A program made the position numbers and the translations under genes. The notes beneath the pieces are model-generated. The model was not told the origin of the DNA, searched no databases, and saw only the letters and a program-made list of their open reading frames with translations. Of a DNA stretch of 64,000 bases, positions 17,866 through 27,800 are shown piece after piece. Positions within the stretch are counted from its first letter, which is position 1, and each line of letters opens with the position of its first letter. This DNA comes from Betaproteobacteria bacterium (GTDB lineage: Bacteria > Pseudomonadota > Gammaproteobacteria > Burkholderiales > Rhodocyclaceae). The DNA is taken from contig JADJBM010000018.1 in the NCBI GenBank assembly GCA_016703785.1, positions 8,093 through 72,092 of the forward strand, given 5' to 3'.

Positions 17866-17997
17866 CAGCCTCCACAGTACGGCGAAAGCGAAAGTCAGTC
17901 GCTGCAATACGGCGGGTAAACCCGGCGTGCGCGCCTTCCGCCGTGAGACGGGTGCTTACCGCACCGGATCGCCGAACAAGGCATACGGCGCCCAGTA
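17866..17997. repeat. Dispersed repeat copy overlapping the CHAT gene end
   Basis: About 130 bases almost identical in layout to 6285-6414. The core CAGTACGGCGAAAGCGAAAG followed by TCAGYCGCYGCAATACGGCG gives the peptide pattern QYGESESQ in both copies on the plus strand. The last 42 bases are CHAT coding sequence. A short partial match, GAAAGTCAGCCGCTG then GATACGGCG, occurs at 47735-47759. The conserved part outside the gene suggests a small intergenic repeat that travelled with the gene fragment. Confidence 0.6.
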
Positions 17998-20900
17998 GAA
18001 GGGGCGGCTCCAGCGGCCGGCGCCGAGCTTGCCGTCGATCATGGCGAGTTGCGCCTGGCGCAGGCTTTCGCTGCGCGAGGCGCCATTGGCCTGGGCCTTC
18101 AGCGTGGCCGCGGTGAGGGCTGCGGCCGATTCGGATTCGACCGCCCAGTGGGTGGCGAGCACCGAGCGCGTGCCGGCGAAGAAGAAGCCGCGCACCAGTC
18201 CGGACATGGCGCCGCCGCCCTGTTCCCCCGCCGCCGTGTTGCAGGCGGAGAGCAGCACCCATTGCGCGTTGAGGCGCAGGCCGAGCACGTCGTCGAGTTC
18301 GAGCAGCGGCGACTCGTGCTCGTCGGCGGTGGCCGCCATGGCCAGCGAGGGCTTGGAGACGCCGGGCAGTTCGCCCGGCATCAGGCCGTGCGTGGCGAAG
18401 GCGACGACGCGGCGGTCGAGCAGATTGGCTTCGAGCACGGCGCGCCGCGTGGCACGTTCGCCGAGCACCAGGTCGCTGGCGGCATCGGCGCCGAGCGCGG
18501 CGGCCACGGCCAACAGTTCGGTGCGCGTTTCGGGCAGGGGCGGCATGTCGGCGTAGCGGAAGCCCCAGTCGGCGTCGTAGCGGGTGGCGCCTGGCTTGAG
18601 GCTGGCGCCCACCAGGCGCGGCTGCCCGGCCTTGGCGGCGGGGCGGCCGGCGCTGCGCGCGGCGAGCTTGAACACCGGGTCGCCGAAACCGAGCAGGGCC
18701 TTCTCGGCTACCTGCGGCTGGGTTACGCGGCGCAGGGCCTGCAGCGCCGAGGGCGAGGGTAGCTGCGTGACGGCCATCTGCCGCACCAGCCAGGCCGGCG
18801 CGGCCTTGCCTTCGGGCGGGCGGGTCACCAGCGCGGCCAGCGGCAGGCTGGCCAGCGGCCCGTGCGTGGCGACGATCAGCGAGCGCACGCCGCCCAGCGA
18901 CGCTTCCAGCGGCGCCAGCAGTTCGCGGTACAGGGCATGCATCTGCGCCGGCTGCAGGGTCGGCTCGCGCCCGGCTTGCACGCTGCCGAGGTCGAGCATG
19001 GCGCGCAGGCCGGCCACGCGTTTGGCGATGTCGTTGCGGGTGAGCCGGCTCGCGCTGAAGCCGTTGCGGCCGTCCGCCGCCACCAGCCATACCAGCGTGG
19101 CGTCGTCGGTCGGCTGGATGACGAGCACGGCCTCGCCGGGTTCGAGCAGGCGCTGCAGTTGCGCGGGCCGCGGGATGGTCGGCGTCACCAGGTCGGCATA
19201 GGTGGGGAACTGGCTGGCGATGGCCTGGCGCCGGGTGTCCAGTTCGGCCCGCGCAGCCGTCACGCCTGTTTGCTGCGCCTTGACCTGCTCGCGCACCTTG
19301 CGCAGCTGCGCGAAGTGGGCCTTGCGCTCGGCCTCCGGAAGGGCCTTGAATTCTTCGGTCTGCGTTTCCCGGCGCAGACGGTCTTCGAGGCCCAGCGTTT
19401 CGTTGAGCTTGCCGAGCAGCGCCCCGCCGGTCCGGCGCTGGGCCTGCTCCTGCTCGAGCAGTTCGCGCAGGGCGGGTGTGGCGGCCAGCACGCGGGCGGT
19501 GCTGTCGGCCAGGGCGCGCTGCGTGACGCTGAGGTTGTTGCGATCGGCGATCTGCATGGCGCGGTCGGTGAGGGCGGCATCGAGGGGCTCGCCCTTGACG
19601 GCCCGCCCGGCCACGTAGGCCATGAACTCGCCGAAGGCGATGCCGAACACGTAGCCGCGCACGCCGCGCATGTTGAGGTCGATCCAGCCGTTCGGATTGT
19701 CGAGCGTGGCGGCGAACAGGGTCTCGTAGTCGCTCATCGCCTGCCTGACGTCGCCGCGCAGCAGTCGCACGACGGCGCGCACGCCGGCTGCTTCATGCGT
19801 CTGCGGATGATCGAGGCCGAAGAGGCGCGAACGGAAGCGGTGCGAGCGTTCCGCCTGTTCCAGCGCTTCGTCGAGGCGGCCGTTCTTGGCGGCCAGCAGG
19901 GTGAGCAGGCGCCAGTCGGAGGCGCGCGTGCGCGCCAGCACGTCGGGCGGCATGCTGTCGAGGAACTCGCGATACGACTCGTCGGCCTCCTTCCAGCGCT
20001 TCAGGCCGATCAGGGCACGCACGATTTCCTGGCGCGCATGCCAGCGCGTGTGGCTGGCCGCGCTGGAGCCGGCCTTCTGCAGCATCTCGTCGGACTGGCG
20101 GGCCGCGGCGAGCGCCCCCTCGAATTGCTGGACCGCATTCAGGCTGTGGGCGAGCCGGTAGTGCCAGCGCGCACCGAGGCCGTCGCGCAACTGGCCGGCG
20201 CGCCACTGCGCGATGTTGGCCTGCGCCACGTCGGTGGCCTCCTGCGGGCGGCCGTGGCGCACCAGCGCATAGGTGAGCATGCCGAGCGAGCCGTCGAGCC
20301 AGCCGTAGGCGTCGAGCACGGCCGGATCGCGCGCCTTGCCAGTGAGTTTTCTGGCGGCCTCCACCTCGGCGCGGCCGATGCGTATGGCTTCGCGCAGCGT
20401 GGCCACCGTCGCCGCGATGTTGCCCTGCCAGCGCTCGATCTCGGCGCGCACCTGCAGCCGCTCGACCGGCAGCCGGGGCGGGGCGCCCTCCGGCTGTTTC
20501 AGGGCCTCGCCCGCCAGGTCGTCGGCGCGCGACCAGAGCCGCAGGAGCTTGGCGCGGTCGTTGCCCTGCGACGCAAAGTAGGTCTGGCGCAGGGCCACCG
20601 AGGCGCGTGTGCCGAGCGACAGGCTCTTGTCGGAGACGAAGGCGTCGCTGGCATCGAAGGCCTTGCCCGAACTGCCCCAGGAGAATTCCGCGTTGAGGTA
20701 GGTGGTGATCCAGGCTTCGCCGCCGGGGCGCCCCCGGCCGGCCTCGATCAGCTGGTGCGCCACCTCGATCAGGCGTGCCCGGTCTTCCAGCAACTGCGTA
20801 GCGCTGAACTGGCGCTGCAGCAGGGCGTAGCGTGCATCCGCTGTCTCGGGCAGGGGCAAGGCGAGCAGCCGCGTCGCTTCGTCGCGGGTGAGCTTTTCGT

Positions 20901-21060
20901 CGCGGCTTTCGATGTCGACGAGGATTTCGAGGCCGCCCTCGTCGGCATCGGCCTGGGCGCGGGCTTCGGCTGCGGGCCACGCCAGGCACAGGGCGAGCAG
21001 GACGCCTGCGAATGCGCGTCCCAGGACCGGGGAACGGTGCGGTACGGATGATGGGTTCAT
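17956..21060 (-). CDS. Secreted TPR/CHAT-domain (caspase-like) protein
   Basis: A 1034-residue protein. Residues 1-36 are a Sec signal peptide (FAGVLLALCLAWPAAEARAQA), so it is exported. The middle (about 100-560) is helical, tetratricopeptide-like repeats (KRWKEADESYREFLDSMP, NGRLDEALEQAERSHRF). A charged coiled-coil follows at about 570-650. The C-terminal 300 residues form a CHAT peptidase domain with the catalytic pair His in AFATHGLMPGELPG (about 890) and Cys in LLSACNTAAGEQ (about 937), then MSGLVRGFFFAGTRSVLATHW. Target unknown; some CHAT proteases act in defence and others in the periplasm without known role. The secreted form argues against a cytoplasmic gasdermin-type system. Not obviously in an operon. 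Confidence 0.85.
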   Translation of the reverse strand: MNPSSVPHRSPVLGRAFAGVLLALCLAWPAAEARAQADADEGGLEILVDIESRDEKLTRDEATRLLALPLPETADARYALLQRQFSATQLLEDRARLIEVAHQLIEAGRGRPGGEAWITTYLNAEFSWGSSGKAFDASDAFVSDKSLSLGTRASVALRQTYFASQGNDRAKLLRLWSRADDLAGEALKQPEGAPPRLPVERLQVRAEIERWQGNIAATVATLREAIRIGRAEVEAARKLTGKARDPAVLDAYGWLDGSLGMLTYALVRHGRPQEATDVAQANIAQWRAGQLRDGLGARWHYRLAHSLNAVQQFEGALAAARQSDEMLQKAGSSAASHTRWHARQEIVRALIGLKRWKEADESYREFLDSMPPDVLARTRASDWRLLTLLAAKNGRLDEALEQAERSHRFRSRLFGLDHPQTHEAAGVRAVVRLLRGDVRQAMSDYETLFAATLDNPNGWIDLNMRGVRGYVFGIAFGEFMAYVAGRAVKGEPLDAALTDRAMQIADRNNLSVTQRALADSTARVLAATPALRELLEQEQAQRRTGGALLGKLNETLGLEDRLRRETQTEEFKALPEAERKAHFAQLRKVREQVKAQQTGVTAARAELDTRRQAIASQFPTYADLVTPTIPRPAQLQRLLEPGEAVLVIQPTDDATLVWLVAADGRNGFSASRLTRNDIAKRVAGLRAMLDLGSVQAGREPTLQPAQMHALYRELLAPLEASLGGVRSLIVATHGPLASLPLAALVTRPPEGKAAPAWLVRQMAVTQLPSPSALQALRRVTQPQVAEKALLGFGDPVFKLAARSAGRPAAKAGQPRLVGASLKPGATRYDADWGFRYADMPPLPETRTELLAVAAALGADAASDLVLGERATRRAVLEANLLDRRVVAFATHGLMPGELPGVSKPSLAMAATADEHESPLLELDDVLGLRLNAQWVLLSACNTAAGEQGGGAMSGLVRGFFFAGTRSVLATHWAVESESAAALTAATLKAQANGASRSESLRQAQLAMIDGKLGAGRWSRPFYWAPYALFGDPVR

Positions 21061-21195
21061 GGCCGGACTCCCCTCGACGTGCCATGCCCAGGGCCGGGAT
21101 GGACACCGCAGTGAGTATCCTCGTCCGCGGTGGCGGAAGTCAATTGAGGGCGCTTTTTGAGCGAATCGACCTGGCTGACGGGATGCTTCGGGTAT

Positions 21196-21681
21196 TCAAA
21201 CCCGGAATTCGACTTCGCCTTCGATCTCGACCGGAATGTCGAACGGCAGCTCGGCGAGTCCGACGGCGCTGCGCGCGTGGGCGCCGATCTCGGGGCCGAA
21301 CAGTTCGAGGATGAGGTCGGAGAAGCCGTTGATGACGCTCGGCTGCCTGTTGAAACCGGGCGCCGAGTTGACCATGCCGAAGACACGCCCCCAGGCGGTG
21401 ATGCGGTCGAGGTCGCCGAGCGTGCGCTGGAGGCTGCCCAGGATGGCGAGGGCGGTGAGGCGCGCGGCCGCATAGCCCTGCTCGACGCTGACCTCCCTGC
21501 CGAGCTTGCCCAGCGGCTGGGCAAGCGAACCGTCCGCGTTCTGCGGCCCGTGGCCGGAGATGATGGCCCGGTTGCCGATCAGCCGCACGAACTGGAAGGG
21601 CAGGACGACGCCGGGCGGCGGCTGGAGCGGCGGCGGCAGGATGAGGCCCAGTGCAGCGATGCGCTCTTCAATTCCGGCCAT
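21196..21681 (-). CDS. RidA/YjgF family protein
   Basis: A 161-residue RidA-superfamily protein of the longer YjgF-like type (LPFQFVRLIGNRAIISGHGPQNADGSL, then EQGYAAARLTALAILGSLQRTLGDLDRI, and VEIEGEVEFRV at the end). Classical RidA deaminates reactive enamines, but this subgroup is less well characterised and the canonical Arg is not obvious. It lies 135 bases downstream of the CHAT gene start region, on the same strand as its neighbours. Moderate certainty of fold, low certainty of reaction. Confidence 0.8.
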   Translation of the reverse strand: MAGIEERIAALGLILPPPLQPPPGVVLPFQFVRLIGNRAIISGHGPQNADGSLAQPLGKLGREVSVEQGYAAARLTALAILGSLQRTLGDLDRITAWGRVFGMVNSAPGFNRQPSVINGFSDLILELFGPEIGAHARSAVGLAELPFDIPVEIEGEVEFRV

Positions 21682-21709
21682 TTGATTTCACCGACTCCTG
21701 CAACGCCTG

Positions 21710-22246
21710 TCAGGGTTTCGCTTCGGGCCGCGGCGTGCGCCGGCTCGGCTTCCAGATGACGGCAATGACGCCGCGCTCGACGGTATAGCCCCTGACGACG
21801 TTTTCGCCGATCTTGATTCGCGCGCCGCCATCGGGCAGGGCGGTGAGCACGAGTTCGGTGAGGACATCGTCGGGCAGGCGGGTGGTGCCTTCGTCGTGCC
21901 ACACCTTGAGGCCGCCGCAGGGGTCGCGGTCGAGCAGGAGGCGCTTGTCCGATTGGGCGTCGGGCAGTTCGATGACGACGCCCTGCTTCGTCTCGAAAGC
22001 CTGCGCCCGGCCGAGAGTGGTGGGCTGAATGTCGCCGCCTTCGGGCCGGGCACTGGCTTCCAGGTCGTAGATTTCGTCGCTGGGCAGGAGGCTGGCGCCG
22101 GCGCCGTGCCAGACCTTGAAGCTGCCGTCCGGGCGCAACTGGATCAGCAGGGCGTTGGCGGCCGCGCCGCCGGTGGGTGGCGCGGCCTGGATTGCAAGCG
22201 GGGCGGCGAGCAGGATGGTGAGGAAAATCTGCATGAAGCGATTCAT
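21710..22246 (-). CDS. Small secreted protein of unknown function
   Basis: A 178-residue protein. The ATG at 22246 follows a good Shine-Dalgarno site (GAGGAGG), so the longer frame to 22327 is rejected. The signal peptide is MNRFMQIFLTILLAAPLAIQA. The mature part holds two similar segments (DGSFKVWHGAGASLLPSDEIYDLEA and GGLKVWHDEGTTRLPDDVLTELVL), so it is an internal duplication of about 60 residues. I do not recognise the family. It sits 10 bases downstream of the ClC gene and may be the tail of that operon. Confidence 0.75.
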   Translation of the reverse strand: MNRFMQIFLTILLAAPLAIQAAPPTGGAAANALLIQLRPDGSFKVWHGAGASLLPSDEIYDLEASARPEGGDIQPTTLGRAQAFETKQGVVIELPDAQSDKRLLLDRDPCGGLKVWHDEGTTRLPDDVLTELVLTALPDGGARIKIGENVVRGYTVERGVIAVIWKPSRRTPRPEAKP

Positions 22247-22256
22247 GGCGTCCTCC

Positions 22257-23609
22257 TCAGGTCCGATCCGGCGGCTTGGGTGCGCTTTCCGCCGGATCGG
22301 GCACGGCGGCCTTGGCGAGGAAGGCATCCGCCAGGGTTTTGTACAGCGGCCGCGGACAGATCAGGCGCGAGGTGCCGCTGGCGATCAGCGCGGCGGCCAT
22401 CAGCGGCAGGACCATGTTGTGGTTGTCGGTCATCTCGATGACGATGACGAAGGCGGTGATGGGCGCGCGCACGACGCCGGAAAAGTAGCCGACCATGGCG
22501 AGCAGGACGACGGCGCCGTGCGGCGCATAGGGCATGAGCTGCGCGGCGTTGAGGCCGAAGCCGGCGCCGACGGCCAGCGAGGGCGCGAAGATGCCGCCGG
22601 GGATGCCGCTGGCGTAGGAGACGACGGTGGCGAGCATTTTCAACAGGCCGTAGCCTGCCGGCAGTTCCTCGCGGCCCTCGATGATGAGCTTGGCTTCCTC
22701 GTAGCCGGTGCCGTAGGTGGTGCTGCCGGAGAACAGGCCGATCATGGCCAGCACCAGGCCGCAGGCCGCGGCGAAGGCGATGGGGCGGTCGCGCATGGCC
22801 TCGCCGATGCGGCCGGGAATGCCGCGCGAGGTGGCAATGAGCATGCGGCTGAAGAGTCCGCCGAGCAGGCCGCCGCCGGCGCCGCACACCAGCACGGCGA
22901 TCCAGGCGTGGTCGAGCGGCAGCGAGGCCGAGGTGTAGCCGAAATAGGTGTAGTCGCCGAGCAGGGCGAGCGAGAGGATGCCGGCGACGATGACGGCGGT
23001 GAGGATGGTGCCGCTGGTGCGTTGCTCGAGCGAGCGGCTCATTTCCTCGATGGCGAAGACGATGCCGGCCAGCGGCGTGTTGAAGGCGGCGGCGACGCCC
23101 GCTGCCCCGCCGGCGAGGATGAGGCCCTTCTGCATCTGCGCGCGGGAGAAGCGCGTCAGCTTGCCGAGCGAGTGCATGATGGCGGCGCCGATCTGCACCG
23201 TCGGTCCTTCCCGTCCGATGGAGGCGCCGCAGAGCATGCCGAACAGCGACAGGACGATCTTGCCGCTGGCGATGCGCAGCGACAGCACTGTGTCGCGCAC
23301 GGTTTCGTTCTGCAGGGCGGCGATGGTCTGCGGGATGCCGCTGCCCTGCGCGCCCTGGAAGAAGCGACGGGTCACCCAGGCGACCGCCGCCAGGCCCAGC
23401 GGCGCGACCAGGAAGGGCAGGAAGGGCGAGAGCTTGAGCAGTTTGTGGTGCAGCGCGTTGGCATGCTCTGCGCCGATGGCGAAGATGATGGCGGCGCCGG
23501 CGACGCAGAGGGCGCCGCCCCAGAAGAGCAGGCGCCGCAGCCAGAGGCGGGGGGAAAACAGCTCATGCCGCATCCGTTTCATCGAACGGGTCCGCATGGC
23601 CTTGCTCAT
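22257..23609 (-). CDS. ClC family chloride channel or H+/Cl- antiporter
   Basis: A 450-residue membrane protein with all ClC selectivity motifs: GSGIPQ, GREGPTVQIG (with the gating Glu) and GGIFAPSLA. The intracellular proton glutamate typical of antiporters is present (FAIEEMSRSLEQR), so an H+/Cl- exchanger is more likely than a channel. There are no C-terminal CBS domains. The start is taken at 23609; an ATG at 23627 is equally possible. It is the last likely gene of the long glucan/trehalose operon, 46 bases after the glycoside hydrolase, which suggests a part in osmotic or pH balance. Confidence 0.88.
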   Translation of the reverse strand: MSKAMRTRSMKRMRHELFSPRLWLRRLLFWGGALCVAGAAIIFAIGAEHANALHHKLLKLSPFLPFLVAPLGLAAVAWVTRRFFQGAQGSGIPQTIAALQNETVRDTVLSLRIASGKIVLSLFGMLCGASIGREGPTVQIGAAIMHSLGKLTRFSRAQMQKGLILAGGAAGVAAAFNTPLAGIVFAIEEMSRSLEQRTSGTILTAVIVAGILSLALLGDYTYFGYTSASLPLDHAWIAVLVCGAGGGLLGGLFSRMLIATSRGIPGRIGEAMRDRPIAFAAACGLVLAMIGLFSGSTTYGTGYEEAKLIIEGREELPAGYGLLKMLATVVSYASGIPGGIFAPSLAVGAGFGLNAAQLMPYAPHGAVVLLAMVGYFSGVVRAPITAFVIVIEMTDNHNMVLPLMAAALIASGTSRLICPRPLYKTLADAFLAKAAVPDPAESAPKPPDRT

Positions 23610-23655
23610 GTGCTCGCTGGCTCTCATTCTTGTTCTCGTCCGATCACCACGCCAT

Positions 23656-24858
23656 TCAAAGGAAACTGCCGTCCCGCATGCTCTGCTGCGCGAGCAGGAA
23701 CGTCGCCGCGTTCCAGGTTTGCCGGGGCATGCCTTCCGGCCGGCCGCTCTGGCCGTTGAACCATTCGTTGAACTCCCAATTGCCGACGGCGTTGGCGCGC
23801 GCCAGCTTCTCCAGTTCGGCCGCCGCCTGCCGGTCCTTGCCGGCCACCGCCAGCGCCATGACCCAGAAACCGCCGACGAAGGGCCAGATGCCGCCGTTAT
23901 GGTAACGGTATTCCATGTTCTGGCGGTGGCGGCCCATGTAGGTGCGCCACAAAGGGTGGTCGCGGGCGATGGGCGTGCAGGAGACGCGCACCGGATGGGC
24001 GGCATCGGCCTGGTTGTGCGCCACCGCGCGCAGGATGCGGTTGGCGCGATGGTCGTCGGCCAGCCCGCAGAGCAGGGCCAGCAGGTTGCCGAAGACATCG
24101 CCTTCGTCGCCCCATTGGCCAAGGTTGACGAAGCTCAGGTACAGGTCACGGTTGCGCGTGCGGTTGCGCACGTAGTGCATGAGCAGGCGCAGCCGGCGGT
24201 ATTCGGGCAGGTGGCCGGAATAGGGATGGAAAAGAAAATTGAAATGGTGGTGCGTGTCTTCGGCATGCGGCAGGCGGTAGAGGCGCTTGACGAGATGCCA
24301 GAGGGCATTGCTGTAGAGGACGAAGCCCGAGCGCGGCATGATGTCGGCCCAGTCGCTCGCCTCGTTCTGCTGCAGCAGGAATATCTGCTGGTGCTCCTGG
24401 CAAGCCAGCCAGTCGAGCGCCCGCTTGATGCGACCCTTGAGCCGCTGCTCGAAGGCGGGCTCGCCCAGATGCTGGGCGACGCGGCGCACCGCGATCAGCC
24501 ACCACAGCGTGGCGTCGATGCAGCCGAGGTACCAGAAATCCGCGCTGTCCGTTTCCGGGTCGACGTACTTGGGTATCTGCCCGTTCTTCGCCTGGTGCGC
24601 CGCCAGCGTGCGCAGGCTGCGCTTGGCGCCGGCGGCGAGTTTGGCGTCGCCGCTGCGCGCGGCGGCGATGGCGCAGATGGCGGCGTCGCGCCCGAACACC
24701 CGGTCGTAGCCGCGGCTGCGCGCGCCAGCACCCGGGGAGGCGGCGAGGAAGCCGTGCGGGCCGAGGTTCTCGTGCATCAGGCGCAATGCTTCGCGCGTGC
24801 AGGCGGCGACCGGGTCGTCGTCCTGTGCGGCCGTCGGAGGGCGCGAACGATTGCTCAT
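23656..24858 (-). CDS. (alpha/alpha)6-barrel glycoside hydrolase, GH100/debranching-enzyme-like
   Basis: A 400-residue cytoplasmic protein with no signal peptide. YDRVFGRDAAICAIAA, QIPKYVDPETDSADFWYLGCIDATLWWLI and the C-terminal YRYHNGGIWPFVGGFWVMAL, GMPRQTWNAATFLLA resemble amylo-alpha-1,6-glucosidase/neutral invertase-type barrels. The acidic residues Asp in GRDAA and Asp in CIDAT could be catalytic. The start overlaps the stop of malQ-treY as ATGA. In this operon an alpha-glucan substrate is more likely than sucrose. The exact GH family is uncertain. Confidence 0.75.
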   Translation of the reverse strand: MSNRSRPPTAAQDDDPVAACTREALRLMHENLGPHGFLAASPGAGARSRGYDRVFGRDAAICAIAAARSGDAKLAAGAKRSLRTLAAHQAKNGQIPKYVDPETDSADFWYLGCIDATLWWLIAVRRVAQHLGEPAFEQRLKGRIKRALDWLACQEHQQIFLLQQNEASDWADIMPRSGFVLYSNALWHLVKRLYRLPHAEDTHHHFNFLFHPYSGHLPEYRRLRLLMHYVRNRTRNRDLYLSFVNLGQWGDEGDVFGNLLALLCGLADDHRANRILRAVAHNQADAAHPVRVSCTPIARDHPLWRTYMGRHRQNMEYRYHNGGIWPFVGGFWVMALAVAGKDRQAAAELEKLARANAVGNWEFNEWFNGQSGRPEGMPRQTWNAATFLLAQQSMRDGSFL

Positions 24859-27800
24859 GACGCCAGCGCCTCGGCGTCGCTGGCGAGCAGGGCGACAGGG
24901 AAGGCGCCGAGCAGGTCGGCGGCGGCCAGCGACTCGCCGGCGGCATGGGTCTGGCCGGTGAGCGCGTTGTGCCAGGCGCTGGCGGCGGGTTCGCGCGGCA
25001 GCGCGATGCGGGTGTTGCCCCAGGGCGCGGGCGCAGCCGGGTCGAGGTTGCCGTAGAGCCGTGCGAGCAGGCGCGGCACGACGACGACGACGGCGCGGCC
25101 GTCGTGGCAGCGGGCGAAGGCGCAGAGGTGCTCGGCGGCCGTGCCGTCGACGGCGAGGGGCAGGTAGTCGCCGTCGCGGAACAGGTCGGCCCAGCGCGCG
25201 CGCAGGCGCAGGGCGCGCCAGGTGAGGTAGAGCTTGATGCGGCCGTCCTCGGGCCGGGCCACGAGGGGCTGCAGGCGTTGCGGCCAGGCTTCGCGCGGCG
25301 CATCGGCCAGCGCCTTCAGTTCGGCCAGCATCCGGGCGCGCTGGGCGTAGTCGACCGGTCGCCGGTTGTCGGGGTCGACGAGGTTGAACTGCCACAGCTC
25401 GCAGCCCTGGTAGAGGTCGGGCACGCCCGGCGACGTCAGCTTGAGCAGGGCCTGCGACAGGCCGTTGATGAGCCCGAAGCGGGCCAGGCGCGTTGCGGCC
25501 GGGGCGAAGTCGGCGAGGAACAGGTTCTTCTCGCCGGGTGCGAGCAGCGCCTGGACGAAGGCGGCGAGGGCCGCTTCGTAGTCGACATTCACGTTGATCC
25601 AGCTGCTGTGCGCCTTGGCCTCGCGCACGGCCTTGACCATGTACTGCTCGATGCGCGCGCGGTAGTCGTCGAGCGCCGCTTCGTCCGGCGCGTCGAGCGG
25701 CCAGGTGCCGATGAGCGTCTGGTAGAGCAGGTATTCGTCGTTGGCCGAGGGCGCCAGCGTGCCGTCGAGGCTGCGCTTCTTGCTGCGGTTCATGCGGCTC
25801 CAGCGCTTGAGCGAGAGCTTCCAGGCGGCGGGAATCTCGGAGAGCACGCTGATGCGCGCGCGCACGTCCTCGGCACGCTTGCTGTCGTGCGTCGAGGTGG
25901 CGAGCATGTTGTGCGGCCAGCGCTCGGCGCGCAGGCGCGTGGCGGCGTGGAAGGCGGCCACGGAGACACCGAAGCGGCGCGGGTCGCCGCCGACATCGTT
26001 GAGCGAGGTCAGCCGGTTGTAGCAGTAGAAGGACGTGTCCTCCAGGCCCTTGGCCATCACCGGCGAGGTGAATTGCTGGAACTTCATGGCGAAGGCCCAG
26101 ACGCGGTCGCGGTAGGCCTGGTTCTTTCCTTCGGCGATCTGCGTGGTGAGCACGGCCTTGACGAAGTCGAAGATGCTGACGTCGGCGGCGGGGCTGCGCT
26201 TGCGGGCGACCGCCACGGCCCACTCGATGTGGCGCTGGTCGTCGACCGAGATGCGGCCGTCGGCGAGGTAGCTGCGGTAGACCGGGAAGCAGGCCACCAC
26301 TTCCATGAGGGCGCCGCGCAGGTTGTTCAGGGTGAAGTCGCAGGTGTAGCGGCTGGCCGAGGCGATGCGCGCCAGGCGGTTGGCCAGCACGTTGAGCTCG
26401 CTCGCCAGCGCCGAGTGCATGATGAGCTTCTTCGACTGGTAGACCAGCTCGTCGAAGTCGATGCGCTCGCCGATGAAGTCGGCGTAGATGCGCGTCATCT
26501 TCTTTTCCGACGTGGCGTCGACGAAGAGGTTGTTGGCCAGGTTGGCGAAGCGGTAGCCGGTGGCGCCGTGGATCGGCCAGTCGGCGGGCAGCCATTCGTG
26601 CTCGGCCATGATCTTCTCGAGGACGAGATAGAGCGGCAGGCCGGCCGGCTCGGCGGCGGCGTCCATTGCGTCTATTGCGTCCATTGCATCGGGGCCCGCC
26701 TCCGGGCGGCCGCAGACGCGCGACTGCAGGCGGCGGAAATAGCGGCCAGGATCGTAGAGGCCGTCCGGGTGGTCGATGCGCAGTCCGTGCACCTTGTCCT
26801 GGGCGATCAGGTCCAGCACCAGCCGGTGCGTGTCCTCGAACACCGCGTCATTCTCCATGCGCAGCGCCGCTAGGTCGTTGATGTCGAAGAAGCGGCGGTA
26901 GTTGATCTCGTCGGAGGCGACCTGCCAGTAGGCCAGGCGCCAGGTCTGTGCCTTGATCAGCTCGTGCATCAGCTCGAAGCTGCCGGCGTCGCCGGGCCGG
27001 CCGTTGAACTCGGCGACGTTTTCCTCGAGGTGGTGGGCGACGTCGGCCGAGGCGGCGCACAGCTCGGCCAGCTGGCGCTTGAGCATTTCCTTGTCGCGGT
27101 TGCGTTCGGCGCAGCGCGCCGGGTCGGTTTCGGTACGCGGCGGCAAGTGGCCGAAAGCCGTCACCAGGCTCTGCAGCCGTTGCAGCGTTTCGTGCTGTGC
27201 GCCGAGCGCGGCGACCAGCCGCTCCAGGCGGTGGGCGACGATGCGCGGGTACTCCGCCGGGTCCACCGGCAGGCGGTGCTGGTAGTAGGCGAGGCTGAAC
27301 TCGCCGTGCGCGGCGTCGAAGCCGAGTGTCAGTTCGCCGCGGTTGAGCACCGTGCCGTAATGATCGCCCAGCAGCGGCAGCAGCACCTTGCCGCGCAGCT
27401 CCGCATTGAGCGGCTCCCAGTCGATGTCGAAGTAGGACGCATACGCAGAGGCCTGGCCGTTTTCCAGCACGTCGAGCCACCAGTTGTTGTCGGCGCCCAT
27501 GACGCCCATGTGGTTGGGCACCATGTCGAGCAGCTGGCCCATGCCGTGGGCGCGCAAGGCAGCGACGAAACGCTCGAAATCCTCGGCGCTGCCGATTTCC
27601 GGGTTGAGGGTGTTGTGGTCGACGATGTCGTAGCCGTGGCCGCTGCCCGGCCGTGCTTTCAGGTAGGGCGAGGCGTAGCAGTGGCTGATGCCGAGTTCCG
27701 CCAGATAAGGCACCAGCTGGGTAGCCTGCGCCAGCGTGAAGTCGCGGTTGAACTGCAGGCGATAGGTGGCGCGCGGGATCTGCGCCTTGCGCTCGGGTGT

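Noticed and set aside
18862..21051. 729-residue plus-strand open frame
   Set aside because: Shadow of the CHAT gene in high-GC DNA; rich in Arg, Gln, Ala and Gly with no recognisable domain.
17956..21060. CHAT protein as part of a gasdermin or TPR-CHAT/Craspase defence system
   Set aside because: It has a Sec signal peptide and no gasdermin, CRISPR or other defence partner gene is adjacent.
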